Part shown: in pieces, positions 48,401-59,432 of the stretch
Layout of the letters: every line of letters starts with the position of its first letter
Numbering within the stretch: position 1 is the first letter of the stretch
From: Mytilus galloprovincialis
Taxonomy: Eukaryota > Mollusca > Bivalvia > Mytilida > Mytilidae
Assembly: GCF_965363235.1 (NCBI RefSeq)
Contig: NC_134845.1
Span: forward strand, 61,223,261-61,287,260
DNA: 64,000 bases
Direction of reading: 5' to 3'
Made by a program: the position numbers and the translations under genes
Notes under the pieces: generated by a model
Database searches by the model: none
What the model was told of the DNA's origin: nothing
What the model saw: only the letters and a program-made list of their open reading frames with translations

Positions 48401-51400
48401 ATGTACAATCGTGATTATGTCGTGACTGATTCTCCCGTATCGGATCAAAATCGTAACAATGTTCTGTGTTTTCTGGACGGTATCCTGTGGAACAGGTATA
48501 CTCTGGAGAGATTTGTCATTGCTGTTCTTTTTACCGATTGAGTCCATATTGCATACCGAATGCGAACAGTTTTTGACGAAACCGTTTAGGAACAGTCCCG
48601 TAATTAATAAGAAATTCGACAATAATACCCTCGTTAAAGTCCCAAAAATTACAGAACACGATACGACCGAGTCCAGACAATCCGTTTGACATGCGGTACA
48701 GCAGACTGTGATAGGAATGCGTTCGGACAATACCTGATCATCCAAAGTATGACATGAATTTTCTAACGGATATCTTTGTCAGCGTCGAATCACTGTCTGC
48801 TCACTGTCCGATGTCTGTCGGATCGCATTCGGCAGAATCTGGACTCTGTCGGGATATATTTGGTCGTTTTCAACCATGGGAAAGATGAAAATTGGATTAG
48901 AATCAGATTGAGAACGTGATAATCGGGACATGTTCGGATTGAAACGGATGAATTTCGACTTTTCCTGGACAGTATCTGATTGTTTCGTGGTTAAATTAAT
49001 GTGTTTACAAATTTTTAATGAAAGTTTGAATTTCTAGCCACGATTTACAATTTTTTATCGGGAATGCTTCTAACAAGGACGGCAGTAAAATTCGTAAATG
49101 TTTGACCCCAGCTTAAGCCACAAATGAAACAATACATTACAATGAACATAAACGTAACATCACTTATTTCAAAATATGAACCCGCTAATTAAGTTTACAA
49201 AACAAAAAAACACCATTTGTTTATTCAGTTAAAAAAACAAGAAAAACAAGAAAAATTGATGCCATGACAAAAGAAACACAGCAATTAAATTGCATATATA
49301 GTTCACTTACTGCAAAAAATTTATCAATGTACCTTACTATCAAACACTATAAAATGTGTTCAATTAACTAAATAACCCATTCCAAAAAATCAGGGATCTT
49401 AAATAAATGGCGATTTGGTATCATGTGATGTATTGTCAAGGAGAAAAAAACAATGATGTAAGCTACCTGCAACCATCTGCAGAGTGCATACAATCATAAT
49501 TAGTACAATGTAAGTATAAAAATACAATTGATGCTTCATATTTCAAATGTGACATCGAGTGTTTTCGGAAATGCAACAGGCCGGTAGATAATTTTACTTA
49601 AATTCTTAACTTAATTACATCGTGGTTATTTTCTCAGAAACACTGTTATCCCTTCATTTCAAGAATAATAAAATGAAAACAATACTTAATTTGTGTTCCA
49701 TCAGTTCATTATGACAACAAACTACAACAATATGTTAGTAAATTTAGATAATTGTCCATCCTCTCCCTCTAGGTTTGCATTTTGCATTTCTAATTTAAAT
49801 TGTATTCATTTTATTCTGTTGATTGATTGAATATTATTGATTATCAAAAAAATGTATGTTAACTTAAAATTAGTATAATATTCGAGGGAGAAGACCTAGA
49901 GGCTGCAAGGAGCCTGTGTCGCTCACATGATATCTGTATTTATACAATCGATGCATGAAATAATGCAACTGATTACTTTTGCTCTACTTTTAGAGATTCA
50001 AGTCAAAAACTGCATTGTTCACATATGTTCTATGTTTAGCCATGTCTGCCATGTTGGTTGGCAGACAGGGTCATCGGACAAATTTTCAAAAACTAAATAC
50101 CCTTATGCATATCTGTAGCCAGGTTTTTTTTAAATTTGTCTCAGTTGTTTTAGGTGAAGACTATTGTAAATAAACTCATCATAAATACCAGGATTTAAAC
50201 TTGTTATTTACGCCAGACGCACGTTTTGTCCACAAAAGACTCATAAAAGATCACAAAAATTGATAAAATTTTACAAAAATTGTTTAATTTGACTTTAAAG
50301 GGCAATAACTCCTTGTTGGGTCAATTAACCATTTCGGTCATGTTGGCTTATTTGTAGATTTTATTTTATTGAACATTATTGCTGTTTACAAAAGAGGGAC
50401 GAAAGATGCCAGAGGGAAAGTCAAACTCATAAATCGAAAATAAACTGACAACGCCTGGATAAAAATGTAAAAAGACGAACAGACAAACAATAGAACACAT
50501 GACACACTAAAGAATAAGCAACACGAATCCCACAAAAAACTAGTGGTGATCTCAGGTGCTCCAGAAGGGTAAGCAGATCCTGTTCCATACGTGGCACCCG
50601 TCGTGTTGTTAATGTTATAACACATCCGGTAAATAGTCTAATTGGTAGGTCACATTCATGAAAATGAAGGGGATTTTAGTTAAGACGTAAGGAACATATC
50701 CGATATCATTTGTGAAACGGTTATTACATAACGGTCAACTAACTCGTGATGGCGTCCTTAAAATTTACGAAGGGATGATTTCAACTGCACCATTTGGAAC
50801 TCTTGGTTTAATAGCTTCCATGTGAGCAGCAACCCTCTATCAAGAAAATCATGATAGGAAATGCAAGCACGTGAATATCGTATCAATTGGGAGATATGTA
50901 CCTCGTATGCAAGTGCTGCTAGAATGTTGCTACATAGAAATGGAAAGTTCACAATTTGAAACTGAAATCATCTCTTTTGTCGTAAAGTTTTGTTTTCAAC
51001 CGACCCTCATTGTCAATTTCTAGATATAACTCAAGATATGAGGCTGACTTAACTGTATCTGTTGTATCCTTTATTTCTACCTCTAGTTCAAATTATCACT
51101 ATCGATAATAATATTTAAGATAATAACCAAATACAACAAAATTACTTATTCAGGGACAGCAACTTAACATGAGTTGGACGATTCGTATGAAAAATTCCGG
51201 ACAAAAATATTTGAACCTGATAAACATTTTGTCGACGTCAAATTTGCTCTAATATCTTTAGTTTCTGAGATTTAAGTCAAAACCTACATTTTACCCCTAT
51301 GTTCTACTTTTAGCTATGTAAGCCATGTTGGTTGGTTGGCTGGGTCATCGGACACATTTTTTAAACTTAACACCTCAACGACGGTTGTGGTCAACTTTGG

Positions 51401-54400
51401 TAAAATTGGGCGAAGTAGTTTCAGAGGAGAGGATTTTCGTAAAAATTAACGACGACAACGGACGACAACGGACGACGACGCCAAGTGATGAGAAAAACAC
51501 ACCTGGCCCTTTCGGCTATGTTAGCTAAAAAGCGACAGCTTTACATACCTTTGCAGCAGCATCACGCGTTAACTGTCTAGCATTCTGATCTCCAAAAAAT
51601 GGGATAGTAAGAACCCAATGAATGTCATCATTTGAAAAAACGTTTTTTCTACTACCAGTTAGTAGTTTACTCATAATTAACCCCTTGAAATAGGCAATAA
51701 CAGCTGCATACAAATCAACTGCTTTCATCTTTTTGTATTTACCATCTTTTCTGTCAATTGATTCATTTAACCACGTATAGTTGGTTAATTCGTCCTGTAA
51801 CAAATAAGTCAACTAAATAACATATTACTGTTATTGAAATAATCATCTACAAACTCGCTTAGATTCTTGATATACATGTTCATCACTCAACCATTGACAA
51901 TCTACTAGCAGATAACCGCAGTTTAATGTTCTTGTCTGCGCATTCGGTCGTTTTTAATGTTATCAATGTAAATTGATTTATACTACACAAATAATAATAT
52001 ATTTTATTATCTACACTATCAGTAATAACAGTGGATTGAAGACTAAAATGACTAGGTTGCATATAATGGTTCATTAACAACAGAATATGGCCACGGTGGT
52101 CTCATCAAAGCGTGGACACCTCGAGTGCGGGAGGTCATGGGTTTAATCAACGGCCGGGTCAAACCAAAACATTGATTAAACTAACGATAAGTAGAAAGAT
52201 TAAGGAATGAAGATTTTGTGTGACATTTTAATGATCAAGTTTGAAATCAGTATGAGAAGTTGATGACACAAAATTGATGGACTCATATGAAATGAACCGC
52301 ACGATGAAATAATAATCATTCTGTCTGGAAAACTATCAATTGGCTAAGAACAAGAGAAAAGTGACTTATAAGTAATAGTTAGATATACCCATTATAATTT
52401 GTATAATTCCTATCAAGTTTATACTTTGCTTAACCTACCGACTTAACCTTTCTTTTTAAAGGTACATATACCTTCATTTTGGGTTATAACTGATAGGTGT
52501 TTTGCTTCTGCAGTTCTGGTAATTCGAGAAATCTCTGAATAACATTTTGTTAGAATAATAGCATTTAACGGAGTTAGTTCCCTTACTGTTAATTTCTAGT
52601 CAATTTCAACGAAATAATATATTGAATAATCAGAACAGGAAAAGCAAACGAAGGTTATATACGAACTATACATTTATATACAATTTGAACATAAATTAAT
52701 GTCAACCCAGGCGAGTTGTTGTTTTTCATTTTTCACCACTGCCTTCAGCTCCCCTGGCAGATTGGCACTTGATTTATTATTATTTTTTTAATAGCAAAAT
52801 CGCTCGTCAATCCTCATTTAACAAGTTTGAACATTTAACCGTCTGGAGTAGAAACATATCATTTTAAACTCAATATAATTTAAGTATCTATCTGGGGGAA
52901 AATGTAGATGTCCAATGTCTGTTGCAATCTAATACTTATACAACTGCTCACAATGAAAGTCTGATGATAAATAAAACAAGGAAGGATTCGGGCTTAACAA
53001 TATTGCAAACAGAGAGAATTGTTATTCTAATCAACATGGGAGTTCTCCAGATTGCAATTCGAATACAGAAATCTCATTCACAAACAGACGTTTAGATTAT
53101 TTCAGTCGTGGACACGCGAAATTGTGGATGTTTGTTTTTTTAAAGCTAGAAGAGTGAAACATTAGGAGTGATAAATGTGACAAAATAAAAAAAAAATATT
53201 TCCTATTTGAGCCTAATGACTTAAACTCTAACAATACCAATATTAAGCTAGCCCTAAAACTTAGTTAGTGTTATCGTTTCAGATTTAAACTTATACATTT
53301 CTGGTTTATATGTGTCATACCAACCTTCTCCTTGTACAATTTCATCTTAAAGTTTTCAAAATAGTACCACCGATTAAAATCTTCCTTATGAGAATGTGTT
53401 CGATAATAGGACTGAGCATCATATCCAAAACTATGGAAGGACTCATCTGGTTTGAACAACACACATGTTGGAGCTTTGCATATCACATGTATCCCCTCTC
53501 CGTCAGTCTTCCATTGGAGACACTGAGTTGTCGGATGATCCTCTTTGTTTTTAAGATAGTTATTATAGTCATATCTACAACCGTAGGCACATCCAGAAGA
53601 AGTTGTCCCAATATCTATGGCAACAACAAGAAGTGTGTTGCTTTTTATCTAAAAATAATTATGATAAGGATGTTACAAATTATGTGTATAAAGATTCAGA
53701 AAATTTACCAAAATATAAGTTATCTTTTAGACACATGATCATACTGATCACTGTTCTTCGGTGTAGAATGTTTTATTTACCTGCTGATTGTTGATAAATT
53801 GTGTAGAATTATATCCAAAAACACTTAATGTAAAGCCATGTTTATGAAGGCAAGCGTTGTGGATTTTTCAAGGAAGGTATGTTTTTAATTGTCCAATAGG
53901 TAATGTAGTGTACAGGAGTGTACGTCCAATCATGATGAGTAAAGCAGGCATGACATTTCAGTGTACTTTTCTTTATAAATGAAACATTTGTGTTTTATGT
54001 AAGATTCGTAGTGCAGATTTGTTTTGGATTTTTCGTACTTTCATTTGCATAATATCTAGATTATAAAGAATAGTGTATTTCTCCATAAGTGCAAACATTA
54101 TTGACAATTGAAAAATGTATGTTCCTTGTTGTAATCAATATACGTCTATGATTTATTATTTAGTATACCTGTTTTTTTAAATATCAAGTATTTGGGAAAA
54201 TTTAACATATCAGTTAGCCCTGTTTAAACAAAATTAAAAATAAAGATATTGAAAACAATGGGTGTGATTCTTTATTATTGGACTTTTGTCAGGGGAATAA
54301 CTGTTTTTTTACTTAAAGGGAAGATAAATTGTGACCAGGAACTTCAAGCAAACTTGACTTGGAGAAATGTTGATGTTGTTGAATGTTGCATTAGAAATAT

Positions 54401-57400
54401 GAACTTTATAAATAGATGTGTACCTTGAAAAGGGTGATAAAAAAACATGTCTGTTGTACATTGTCCCTGATTTAGATGCCTGTATATGCAGTTAATGTAA
54501 AATATGATCTACTGAGCAATTATAAAAAGTGGTAAAGTTTGACATGGTCGGATGAAACCTGCAACATAACATGTACATCTTGTAATAATATTGCATACAA
54601 CAAAATAGCTGATTTTTTGCATGCATTATTTGAGAATCAGTACAAACAACAACAATTTTACATTGACTATTGAGCCATGAAAATGAAGTTAGGCCAAGGT
54701 AAGATAAAACGTTTAAGACAAACACGTTAACTTAACAATCTTCAAATACAGTCGCCGTTTGCTTATAGAATCTAAGATACAACATTAGGATACAAAACTT
54801 TACGTTGCTCACTGATCTATAAAATTAAGTCAACGTAAGGTGAACACTGATAAATGAGAGGAACCAATAAACCAAATATAGTTATCTTACTACTCATAAC
54901 ACTTATTATTTCACATGATAAACAAGCTAGACATGTTTTCAAAGTGAACCATGACTAAGAGATCAAGAACAATTTATGTATGACAGACCAAAAAGCCATT
55001 GTATTAGGCTTTTGTATAATAAAAGATATGAAGCATCTAGGTGTACTCTCTCATACAATATTCTTCCTTTTGAAATATAAAGCTTTATTCAAATAGTTAA
55101 CGTCCCTGCCAAATAGATATCAGTTGATACATGACATTGCTTTATTAGGTCTTTATAAACAGAATAATGTTATGCATATTAGTTTTGTAAACTTAAAACT
55201 GGTATTCAAATAAGTTGTTTCACGAGTCTCCATTGCCTCACGTCATGTAAACATCAACATTTTCAAAACAATACATCAGATTTAAATGTTATATTAGCAA
55301 AAGCTATAACAAAATCGCAGAAAATAAAAATATGTGTCGACACAAAACAAATACTGTTATTTCAACAGTTAGAGTGTGATAATTTAAAAAAGAAAATTGT
55401 TAACATTGAAAGAAGAATTCTACTAACATTCAATGTATATAATAACATATATAACACTTACTTCATCCATAAAAATGTTTGATATCACACAGGGTTTTGG
55501 TTTATCTGAAACAATACAAATTATCTGTTGAGTATATCTTACTCTTAAACATGTTAACGCAACAGTCTTACATGATACCATATGTTTAGGTGAATCCCTT
55601 CTGTTTAGGTCAAAAGATTAGCCAAGACATACAGATTCTGGTATGGACAAGTCAAGTGATATTCTGAAAATTATAAATGTTATCTTTTGCAACTGGCCTA
55701 ATCACTCACTCCTACTAATAACTGAATCTTAAAATTTATATTCCCTTTCTTCTTTAATTTCAACCCTTAAAATCATGAAACCATTCAGGAAAGCAGAGAA
55801 CATTATTTTTTTTAAATATTAAAATAAGAAGAAGGAACTATATTGTGGTCTGGGGCCTAATATAATATTTACGGGTCTAAATATCCCAATAGCTGTTGTA
55901 CCGTTACCGATATTGCATTCTATACTTTCTCCTTAAAGTTTGATATGCACTAGAGAGTTCCGAGTACAGCTATATATTCAAATATAAGCAAACAAGAAAT
56001 TAACAATAAGTGTTAATTTGGGTCCTTATTGTAGGCAACAGAAATGCATAACCTGAATGGGTAAAAAAATCATCAATATATATAGCTGAAACAAATAGTA
56101 CTATATCAATAATATGATTATTTTACAAATATTGAAGACTTTTGCGTGTACTATGATAACATGACTGCTAAGAACAATATTCTTGATATAAGTGCAATAG
56201 TCTTTAAATATGAATAAATAATAAATTTCTAAACGAGAATGAAGAAATATTAAATTTTACCAAATATCAATATTTTAAATAATAATTAAGGAAGTGTCGA
56301 TTCAAATATTGATTTAACTTTCATAGAAATATTGATGTTTGTTTCCATACATTTATCTTGGTTATACTTTATCAGTATTTTTGTTATATTACTGAAATCA
56401 TGAGAAAAGTCTATATTGAAACTTGCATTATTAAAGAATATATTTCATAAGTCGATCTTTGGTTGAGGTTTAAGATTTGTTTCATTTTATTAGTTTCTTA
56501 AACCACTTTGACCCCTTAATAACAAGACGTACATACATGTACATTATTGTCTTTATTTGTTTTTAAGTGTGTGACAGAAAGTAAAACCAACAAGCAATCA
56601 TAAATATTTTCCTAAAAGTTGATTTGTCGTTTTGAATATTACTGACATCTATGTTTGATTTAAAGACAGAAAAAAATGTGTCAAATAGAATGCGTCAAAT
56701 GTAACATGTATATAGCGTCATACTGAAATAAACGATGACATTTTTGCCCTGGATGATTTCTTATGTTTTCGAATGTGTAGACTACGTTAAAGTATATATA
56801 TGTTTAATGGAATGGCATTTTTTTTAAATATAATATACCAAATTTAATTATGTACTGCTATTACTTACTTTTAATGTTCTTCAATCGTTTTGTCGCATTT
56901 GTGTGGTTCACCCTTAAATCCACATCCATGTGACACATCTTACAAGACTTAGTAATAATTTCTTGTTCACAGCTTGGATTCTTGTTATTTCCTAGATAGG
57001 CATCTATTCTGTGACTGATGTGGCGAAACTGCGAAAAATAGTATTCAAACGTATTCTGATCCATCTTGATACCGACTCGATGAACAAATTTGTTCCTAAA
57101 AATGCGTATCCTTTCGATATCATCAGCGATAGTCAGATCTGACGAGTTGGGATGTTGTCCCCATCCCTTCGATGGAGCGTTTATAAACGAAAACTGTCTC
57201 ATAAGCTTATACATCAATGTAATGTCCAACAAGTCAAACGTATGGACAGTTCGCAATTTTCTCAAGCTTCTATGCTGAGCTTTTGTAAAATTACTCATAT
57301 TTTGGGCAACTTGAATATATATCTGGCTTGGTGTATAATTCATTTTAATGATAAGCCTGAGGAAACTGGGAAATTTATCGAAAACCACACGTTCGATTCT

Positions 57401-58437
57401 TGACAGGCGATTCGATCTTTCACACTCCTCTATCGTGGAACTTATTTCTATTTCTGAAAAAATAAAAGAGTAATTTTGTTTAACAGTATACTTAAACATT
57501 CTTGTGTCCGGTTTTTACCATTGAAAATGCAATATATATGTAAGAAAAAACACTGATCGAAACACTGAATTATAAATGCAAACACAAGTGAATTCTCGAA
57601 GTTTACGAAACGAGAGACATCGGATGTTTATATACAATGCATTATAATTTATTATTTTCTTGTTCAGAAACATTAACGATGTTCGCCACAAGATAACCCA
57701 CGTTTAAGCTGGTGTGTGTATCCCATATATACAAAATAACTGTGGAATTGACTTGATATTAACTTTCTATTATAGATCACGCCGTGACACAAATTAAAAA
57801 AAAATCGATTCTTTTATCGTTAAAAAAGGAAAAATAGAAATGCATTAAGCATAGTGACTGGTGTTATTAGCTTACCGTCAATGGGCTGTATGTTTGTTAA
57901 TTCTTGCAGACATGCGATTGTGTTATTTTGTCCCAAAGGAAGCAACATTTCTTGGAAAAATGCTTGACATTTATTCTGCTCAAGATATATATCAACCCTG
58001 CTGACAATTCCCTCTACCTTTTTGATAAACTGTATGTAGTAGTCCTGGGTGATATCTTTAGTTTCTTTAATTAGTAGTTCGTTTGTCCTACAAAGCATCC
58101 TCTGAATATCACTGGCAATATCAAGTTCTGTATCATGTGGTTTACTTTTCAATCCACATTTAGGTTCATCTATGAGATGTTCATATCTTAGTATCTTATA
58201 GCATAGACCAACAGTAAAGTTGTCTGTATTTGGTAACTGTTCCAATAAGGCAATTTCTGAATCTGTTAGAGGAACGTGAAGATTGTTATTTCTATACTTG
58301 GCATTAAGACCTTTTGAGGTTATGTGTCCTTTCAATATCATTTGTATAATGGTTGGAAATAGTCTGAGAATAACCATGCCCAGTTTGGCGTGTCTTTCAT
58401 GAAAAGTATTGGTGGCTGACATATTGAGGTCGTTCAT
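41774..58437 (-). CDS. HEPN-HEPN-HSPA12 fusion protein (seven exons, 849 residues)
   Basis: Exons on the minus strand: 58,437-57,876; 57,453-56,869; 55,505-55,462; 53,648-53,325; 51,794-51,549; 43,015-42,874; 42,420-41,774. All junctions have GT donors and AG acceptors and compatible phases (1, 1, 0, 0, 0, 1); the total of 2,550 bases is a multiple of three with one terminal stop. Residues about 10-165 are a DZIP3-type HEPN domain, about 195-360 a second one, and about 398-840 an HSPA12-like Hsp70/actin-fold ATPase. The ATPase has phosphate-1 VVAIDIGTTSSGCAY (405-419), phosphate-2 CDQGGRTTDITVHE (631-644) and adenosine motif VGGFSHSSI (796-804). HEPN domains often bind or cut RNA; HSPA12 proteins are atypical Hsp70s greatly expanded in bivalves. 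The normal C-terminal end of about 130-150 residues is absent. The start is the first ATG after an upstream in-frame stop, but an upstream exon joining at a TATTTTAG (about 58,458) cannot be excluded. Confidence 0.75.
42874..43015 (-). CDS. Exon 6: HSPA12 ATPase, LEHEAASLYC segment
   Basis: 142 bases between TGTAG and GGAG|GTGAGT. It encodes ANIPNDHLTLALEHEAASLY and ends in KYVICDQG, leading into the phosphate-2 loop. The EPEAA-like core (here EHEAAS) is diagnostic for HSPA12. Confidence 0.85.
43551..43690. repeat. Near-perfect palindrome (about 62-base arms, 15-base loop)
   Basis: The left arm, ending CTTAGAGTTTATATCCCC at 43,613, and the right arm, starting GGGGATATAAGCCCTAAG at 43,629, are near reverse complements out to TATTCAGGTCTCAG / CTGAGACCTGAAT. 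The extent of matching suggests a palindromic mobile element or a recent foldback. Confidence 0.9.
43691..44137. mobile_element. MITE with ATATTACGGATTAC ends
   Basis: Terminal inverted repeats CATATATTACGGATTAC (43,691) and GTAATCCGTAATATAT (ends 44,137) bound about 447 bases without coding capacity. It abuts the palindrome at 43.55-43.69 kb, so both may be parts of one element. Confidence 0.7.
44149..45686 (-). repeat. 440-bp tandem array containing a tRNA-like SINE unit, 3.5 copies
   Basis: Units begin at 44,149, 44,589, 45,029 and 45,469 (CAACTCGTCTAAACATCAAC), a period of exactly 440. On the minus strand each unit has a pol III A box (GTGGTCTAGCGGGA) and B box (GGGTTCGAATCCC) at about the right distance, so the unit includes a tRNA-derived head. 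The array is flanked on both sides by (TA)n tracts and the last unit is truncated. The identical 70-codon frames on the minus strand are by-products of the repeat. Confidence 0.92.
45810..46100 (-). repeat. Interspersed repeat, inverted copy of the 13.2-kb family
   Basis: Contains AATGTGCCAAAGAGACAACA, GAAATTCCCGCACCCGGAGG, TATACTAGTTCAGTGATAAT and GGCTCCTGACTTGGGACAGG; the last parts are the reverse complement of 13.19-13.38 kb. The short plus-strand frame is not a gene. Confidence 0.7.
46101..49890. other. Intronic DNA without recognised features
   Basis: No exon or known repeat was recognised. The stretch at about 48,180-48,980 is visibly richer in CG and in CGGAT/TCGGA motifs than its surroundings and carries a 117-codon minus-strand frame with no recognisable family. 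It may be an unassigned mobile element. Confidence 0.4.
49897..51525 (+). mobile_element. Third copy of the interspersed element of 15.1 kb, split by an insertion
   Basis: Starts CTAGAGGCTGCAAGGAGCCT and GTGTCGCTCAC, continues with AAGGGCAATAACTCCTTG, breaks at GAACATTATTGCTGTTTACA (50,390), resumes at about 51,091 with the expected next segment, and ends AAGTGATGAGAAAAACACAC followed by CTGGCCC. Confidence 0.75.
50391..51090 (-). mobile_element. 5'-truncated Penelope-like element
   Basis: Inserted in the element at 49.9-51.5 kb. On the minus strand it encodes the end of a Penelope-like reverse transcriptase (YDKRDD, then NFPFLCSNILAALAYEVHIS, QLIRYSRACISYHDFLDRG) followed by a 3' non-coding region that matches 28.19-28.44 kb. 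It has a frameshift near 50,960 and is inactive. Confidence 0.8.
51549..51794 (-). CDS. Exon 5: HSPA12 ATPase, middle part
   Basis: 82 codons, phase 0 at both ends, between TTTGTTACAG and AAAG|GTATGT. It encodes AVDLYAAVIAYFKGLIMSKL, then DDIHWVLTIPFFGDQNARQL and TRDAAAK, the HSPA12 region before the phosphate-2 loop (usually ...WVLTVPAIW...AA..AG). Confidence 0.85.
52085..52190 (+). mobile_element. SINE-like tRNA-derived fragment
   Basis: GGCCACGGTGGTCTCATCAA ... CTCGAGTGCGGGAGGTCATG ... CGGCCGGGTCAAACC shows a tRNA-like head with a mutated B box (GGGTTTAATCA). The CGGGTCAAACC tail resembles molluscan SINEs; a similar tail (CAGGTCAAACC) is near 7,410. Confidence 0.55.
52191..53324 (-). other. 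Rest of intron 4 of the HEPN-HEPN-HSPA12 gene
   Basis: No feature was recognised. Confidence 0.5.
53325..53648 (-). CDS. Exon 4: HSPA12 ATPase, first lobe with phosphate-1 loop
   Basis: 108 codons between TTATTTTTAG and GAAG|GTTGGT. It encodes VVAIDIGTTSSGCAY, then KAPTCVLFKPDESFHSFGYD and the WYYFENFKMKLYKEK end, all typical of HSPA12A/B. Confidence 0.85.
53649..55461 (-). other. Intron 3 of the HEPN-HEPN-HSPA12 gene
   Basis: 1.8 kb, AT-rich; no other feature was recognised. Confidence 0.6.
55462..55505 (-). CDS. Exon 3: 44-base linker exon
   Basis: A mini-exon bounded by TTGTTTCAG and GTAAGT, encoding KPKPCVISNIFMDE. Its length (14 codons plus 2 bases) is what is needed to link the phase-1 HEPN exon to the phase-0 ATPase exon. 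Too short to be found as an open frame. Confidence 0.7.
55506..56868 (-). other. Intron 2 of the HEPN-HEPN-HSPA12 gene
   Basis: 1.36 kb, AT-rich; no other feature was recognised. Confidence 0.6.
56869..57453 (-). CDS. Exon 2: HEPN domain 2 (RX4H motif present)
   Basis: Encodes residues 188-382. The acceptor TTTTATTTTTTCAG joins exon 1 in phase. It carries GWGQHPNSSDLTIADDIERI followed by RIFRNKFVH: R307 and H312 make the R-X4-H motif of catalytic HEPN domains. The Cys/His-containing tail (CEQEIITKSCKMCHMDVDL) is of unknown role. The donor is AAAA|GTAAGT, phase 1. Confidence 0.8.
57454..57875 (-). other. Intron 1 of the HEPN-HEPN-HSPA12 gene
   Basis: 422 bases between the two HEPN exons, with a clear GTAAGC donor and a long pyrimidine tract before the acceptor. 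No other feature was seen. Confidence 0.7.
57876..58437 (-). CDS. Exon 1: HEPN domain 1 (catalytic His absent)
   Basis: Encodes residues 1-187. The segment LIDEPKCGLKSKPHDTELDI, then ASDIQRMLCRTNELLI, aligns with the HEPN_DZIP3 hallmark (GWG..P...D..IADDIERIR.FRN....H). The Arg (R117) is kept, but the position of the catalytic His holds a Leu, so this copy is probably not an active RNase. The donor is GACG|GTAAGC, phase 1. Confidence 0.75.
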
Positions 58438-58559
58438 TGCGCCCACTTTCTTTTCACTAAAATATTAAAAGAAATCAAATGTGTTATTCAAGTCTGCTTT
58501 TGTTCATCAAATGAGGGAATGTCTGTTGCATTTGTAATGAACAAATACACGAATTTAGT

Positions 58560-58690
58560 TAAAGGGCCCAGTGAAACGTTACTCTGGGTGCAGGACTTTT
58601 TCGCTGTTGGTGGTCCTGGACTGTCTTCTTCGTTTTAATCGGGTTGTTGTCTCTTTGACACATTTCCTATTTCCATTCTGAATTTACTGT
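58560..58690 (-). repeat. Interspersed repeat fragment upstream of the fusion gene
   Basis: CGGGTTGTTGTCTCTTTGAC followed by ACATTTCCTATTTCCATTCT is the reverse complement of the start of the repeats at 6.6 and 45.8 kb. Confidence 0.65.
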
Positions 58691-59432
58691 TGTTTTAAGG
58701 ATTTTCGTATGTATTGGATTAACTAGCGAGCGATACGAAGGTAATGCATTTTTTTTCTTATCATCTTGTTATTTTCGCGTTGCCATGTGTGGATCAAATA
58801 AGAGTGAAGATACATATTAAGAAAAAATCTGTTTGTCTCAAATTAAACTGATCATGACCAAGAGGAGAATTAAAAAAAAAAAACGAAATAATAATAATAA
58901 AAACAAACACTACACAGACAACTGAGGATTATATATATTATATAAGCATTATCCAAACCTAGGTTGGACCTAATTTGTCCCCAAAAGGCAAGCGTTTTTA
59001 CGCTACAGGTGACATCAGGTTTGTTATTCTAGGAATTAAAGTAACAACGAGTAAATGAAACATACTAGATAAATCCAGAAATCATTCCAAACGAAACAAC
59101 ATTTATTTTTAAAGCTATATGCACACCGGCTATTAGGAGACTCCGAGTAATTTGTGTGATGACTGGGTCAGAAGAATTATTTTTATCTTTTACAAGTTTT
59201 GCTTATTTTTCGACGCATGAACATACATTTTTGAATTTACTCCTACTTCTCCTATATTTTTGTTTGGGAAAAAAGATTATAATTTAACTTCCTGTTTTAG
59301 GCAAGTTTGTTTTACAGTATAACTAGACAAACATTTTTATTTCAAAAGTCCTCTTTTATTTGCACAAGAACATAATAATAAGTTATACATACTTTTATGC
59401 ACACTAGTTAAATACAATAAACAGAAGATATA
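58691..59432. other. Intergenic DNA without genes
   Basis: AT-rich; no gene or repeat was recognised. Confidence 0.4.

Larger units (their letters stand above)
43016..51548 (-). other. Intron 5 of the HEPN-HEPN-HSPA12 gene (8.5 kb, repeat-rich)
   Basis: It separates two exons that join in phase 0. It holds, in order: a long palindrome (43.55-43.69 kb), a MITE (43.69-44.14 kb), a 440-bp tandem array (44.15-45.69 kb), a dispersed repeat (45.81-46.10 kb), a long unassigned stretch (46.1-49.9 kb) and an interspersed element with a nested Penelope-like fragment (49.90-51.53 kb). Confidence 0.75.

Noticed and set aside
48392-48745. 117-codon minus-strand frame as a gene
   Set aside because: No recognisable domain, overlapping frame on the other strand, and located in an intron-like, oddly composed block.
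53310-53738. 142-codon plus-strand frame
   Set aside because: Shadow of HSPA12 exon 4 on the other strand.
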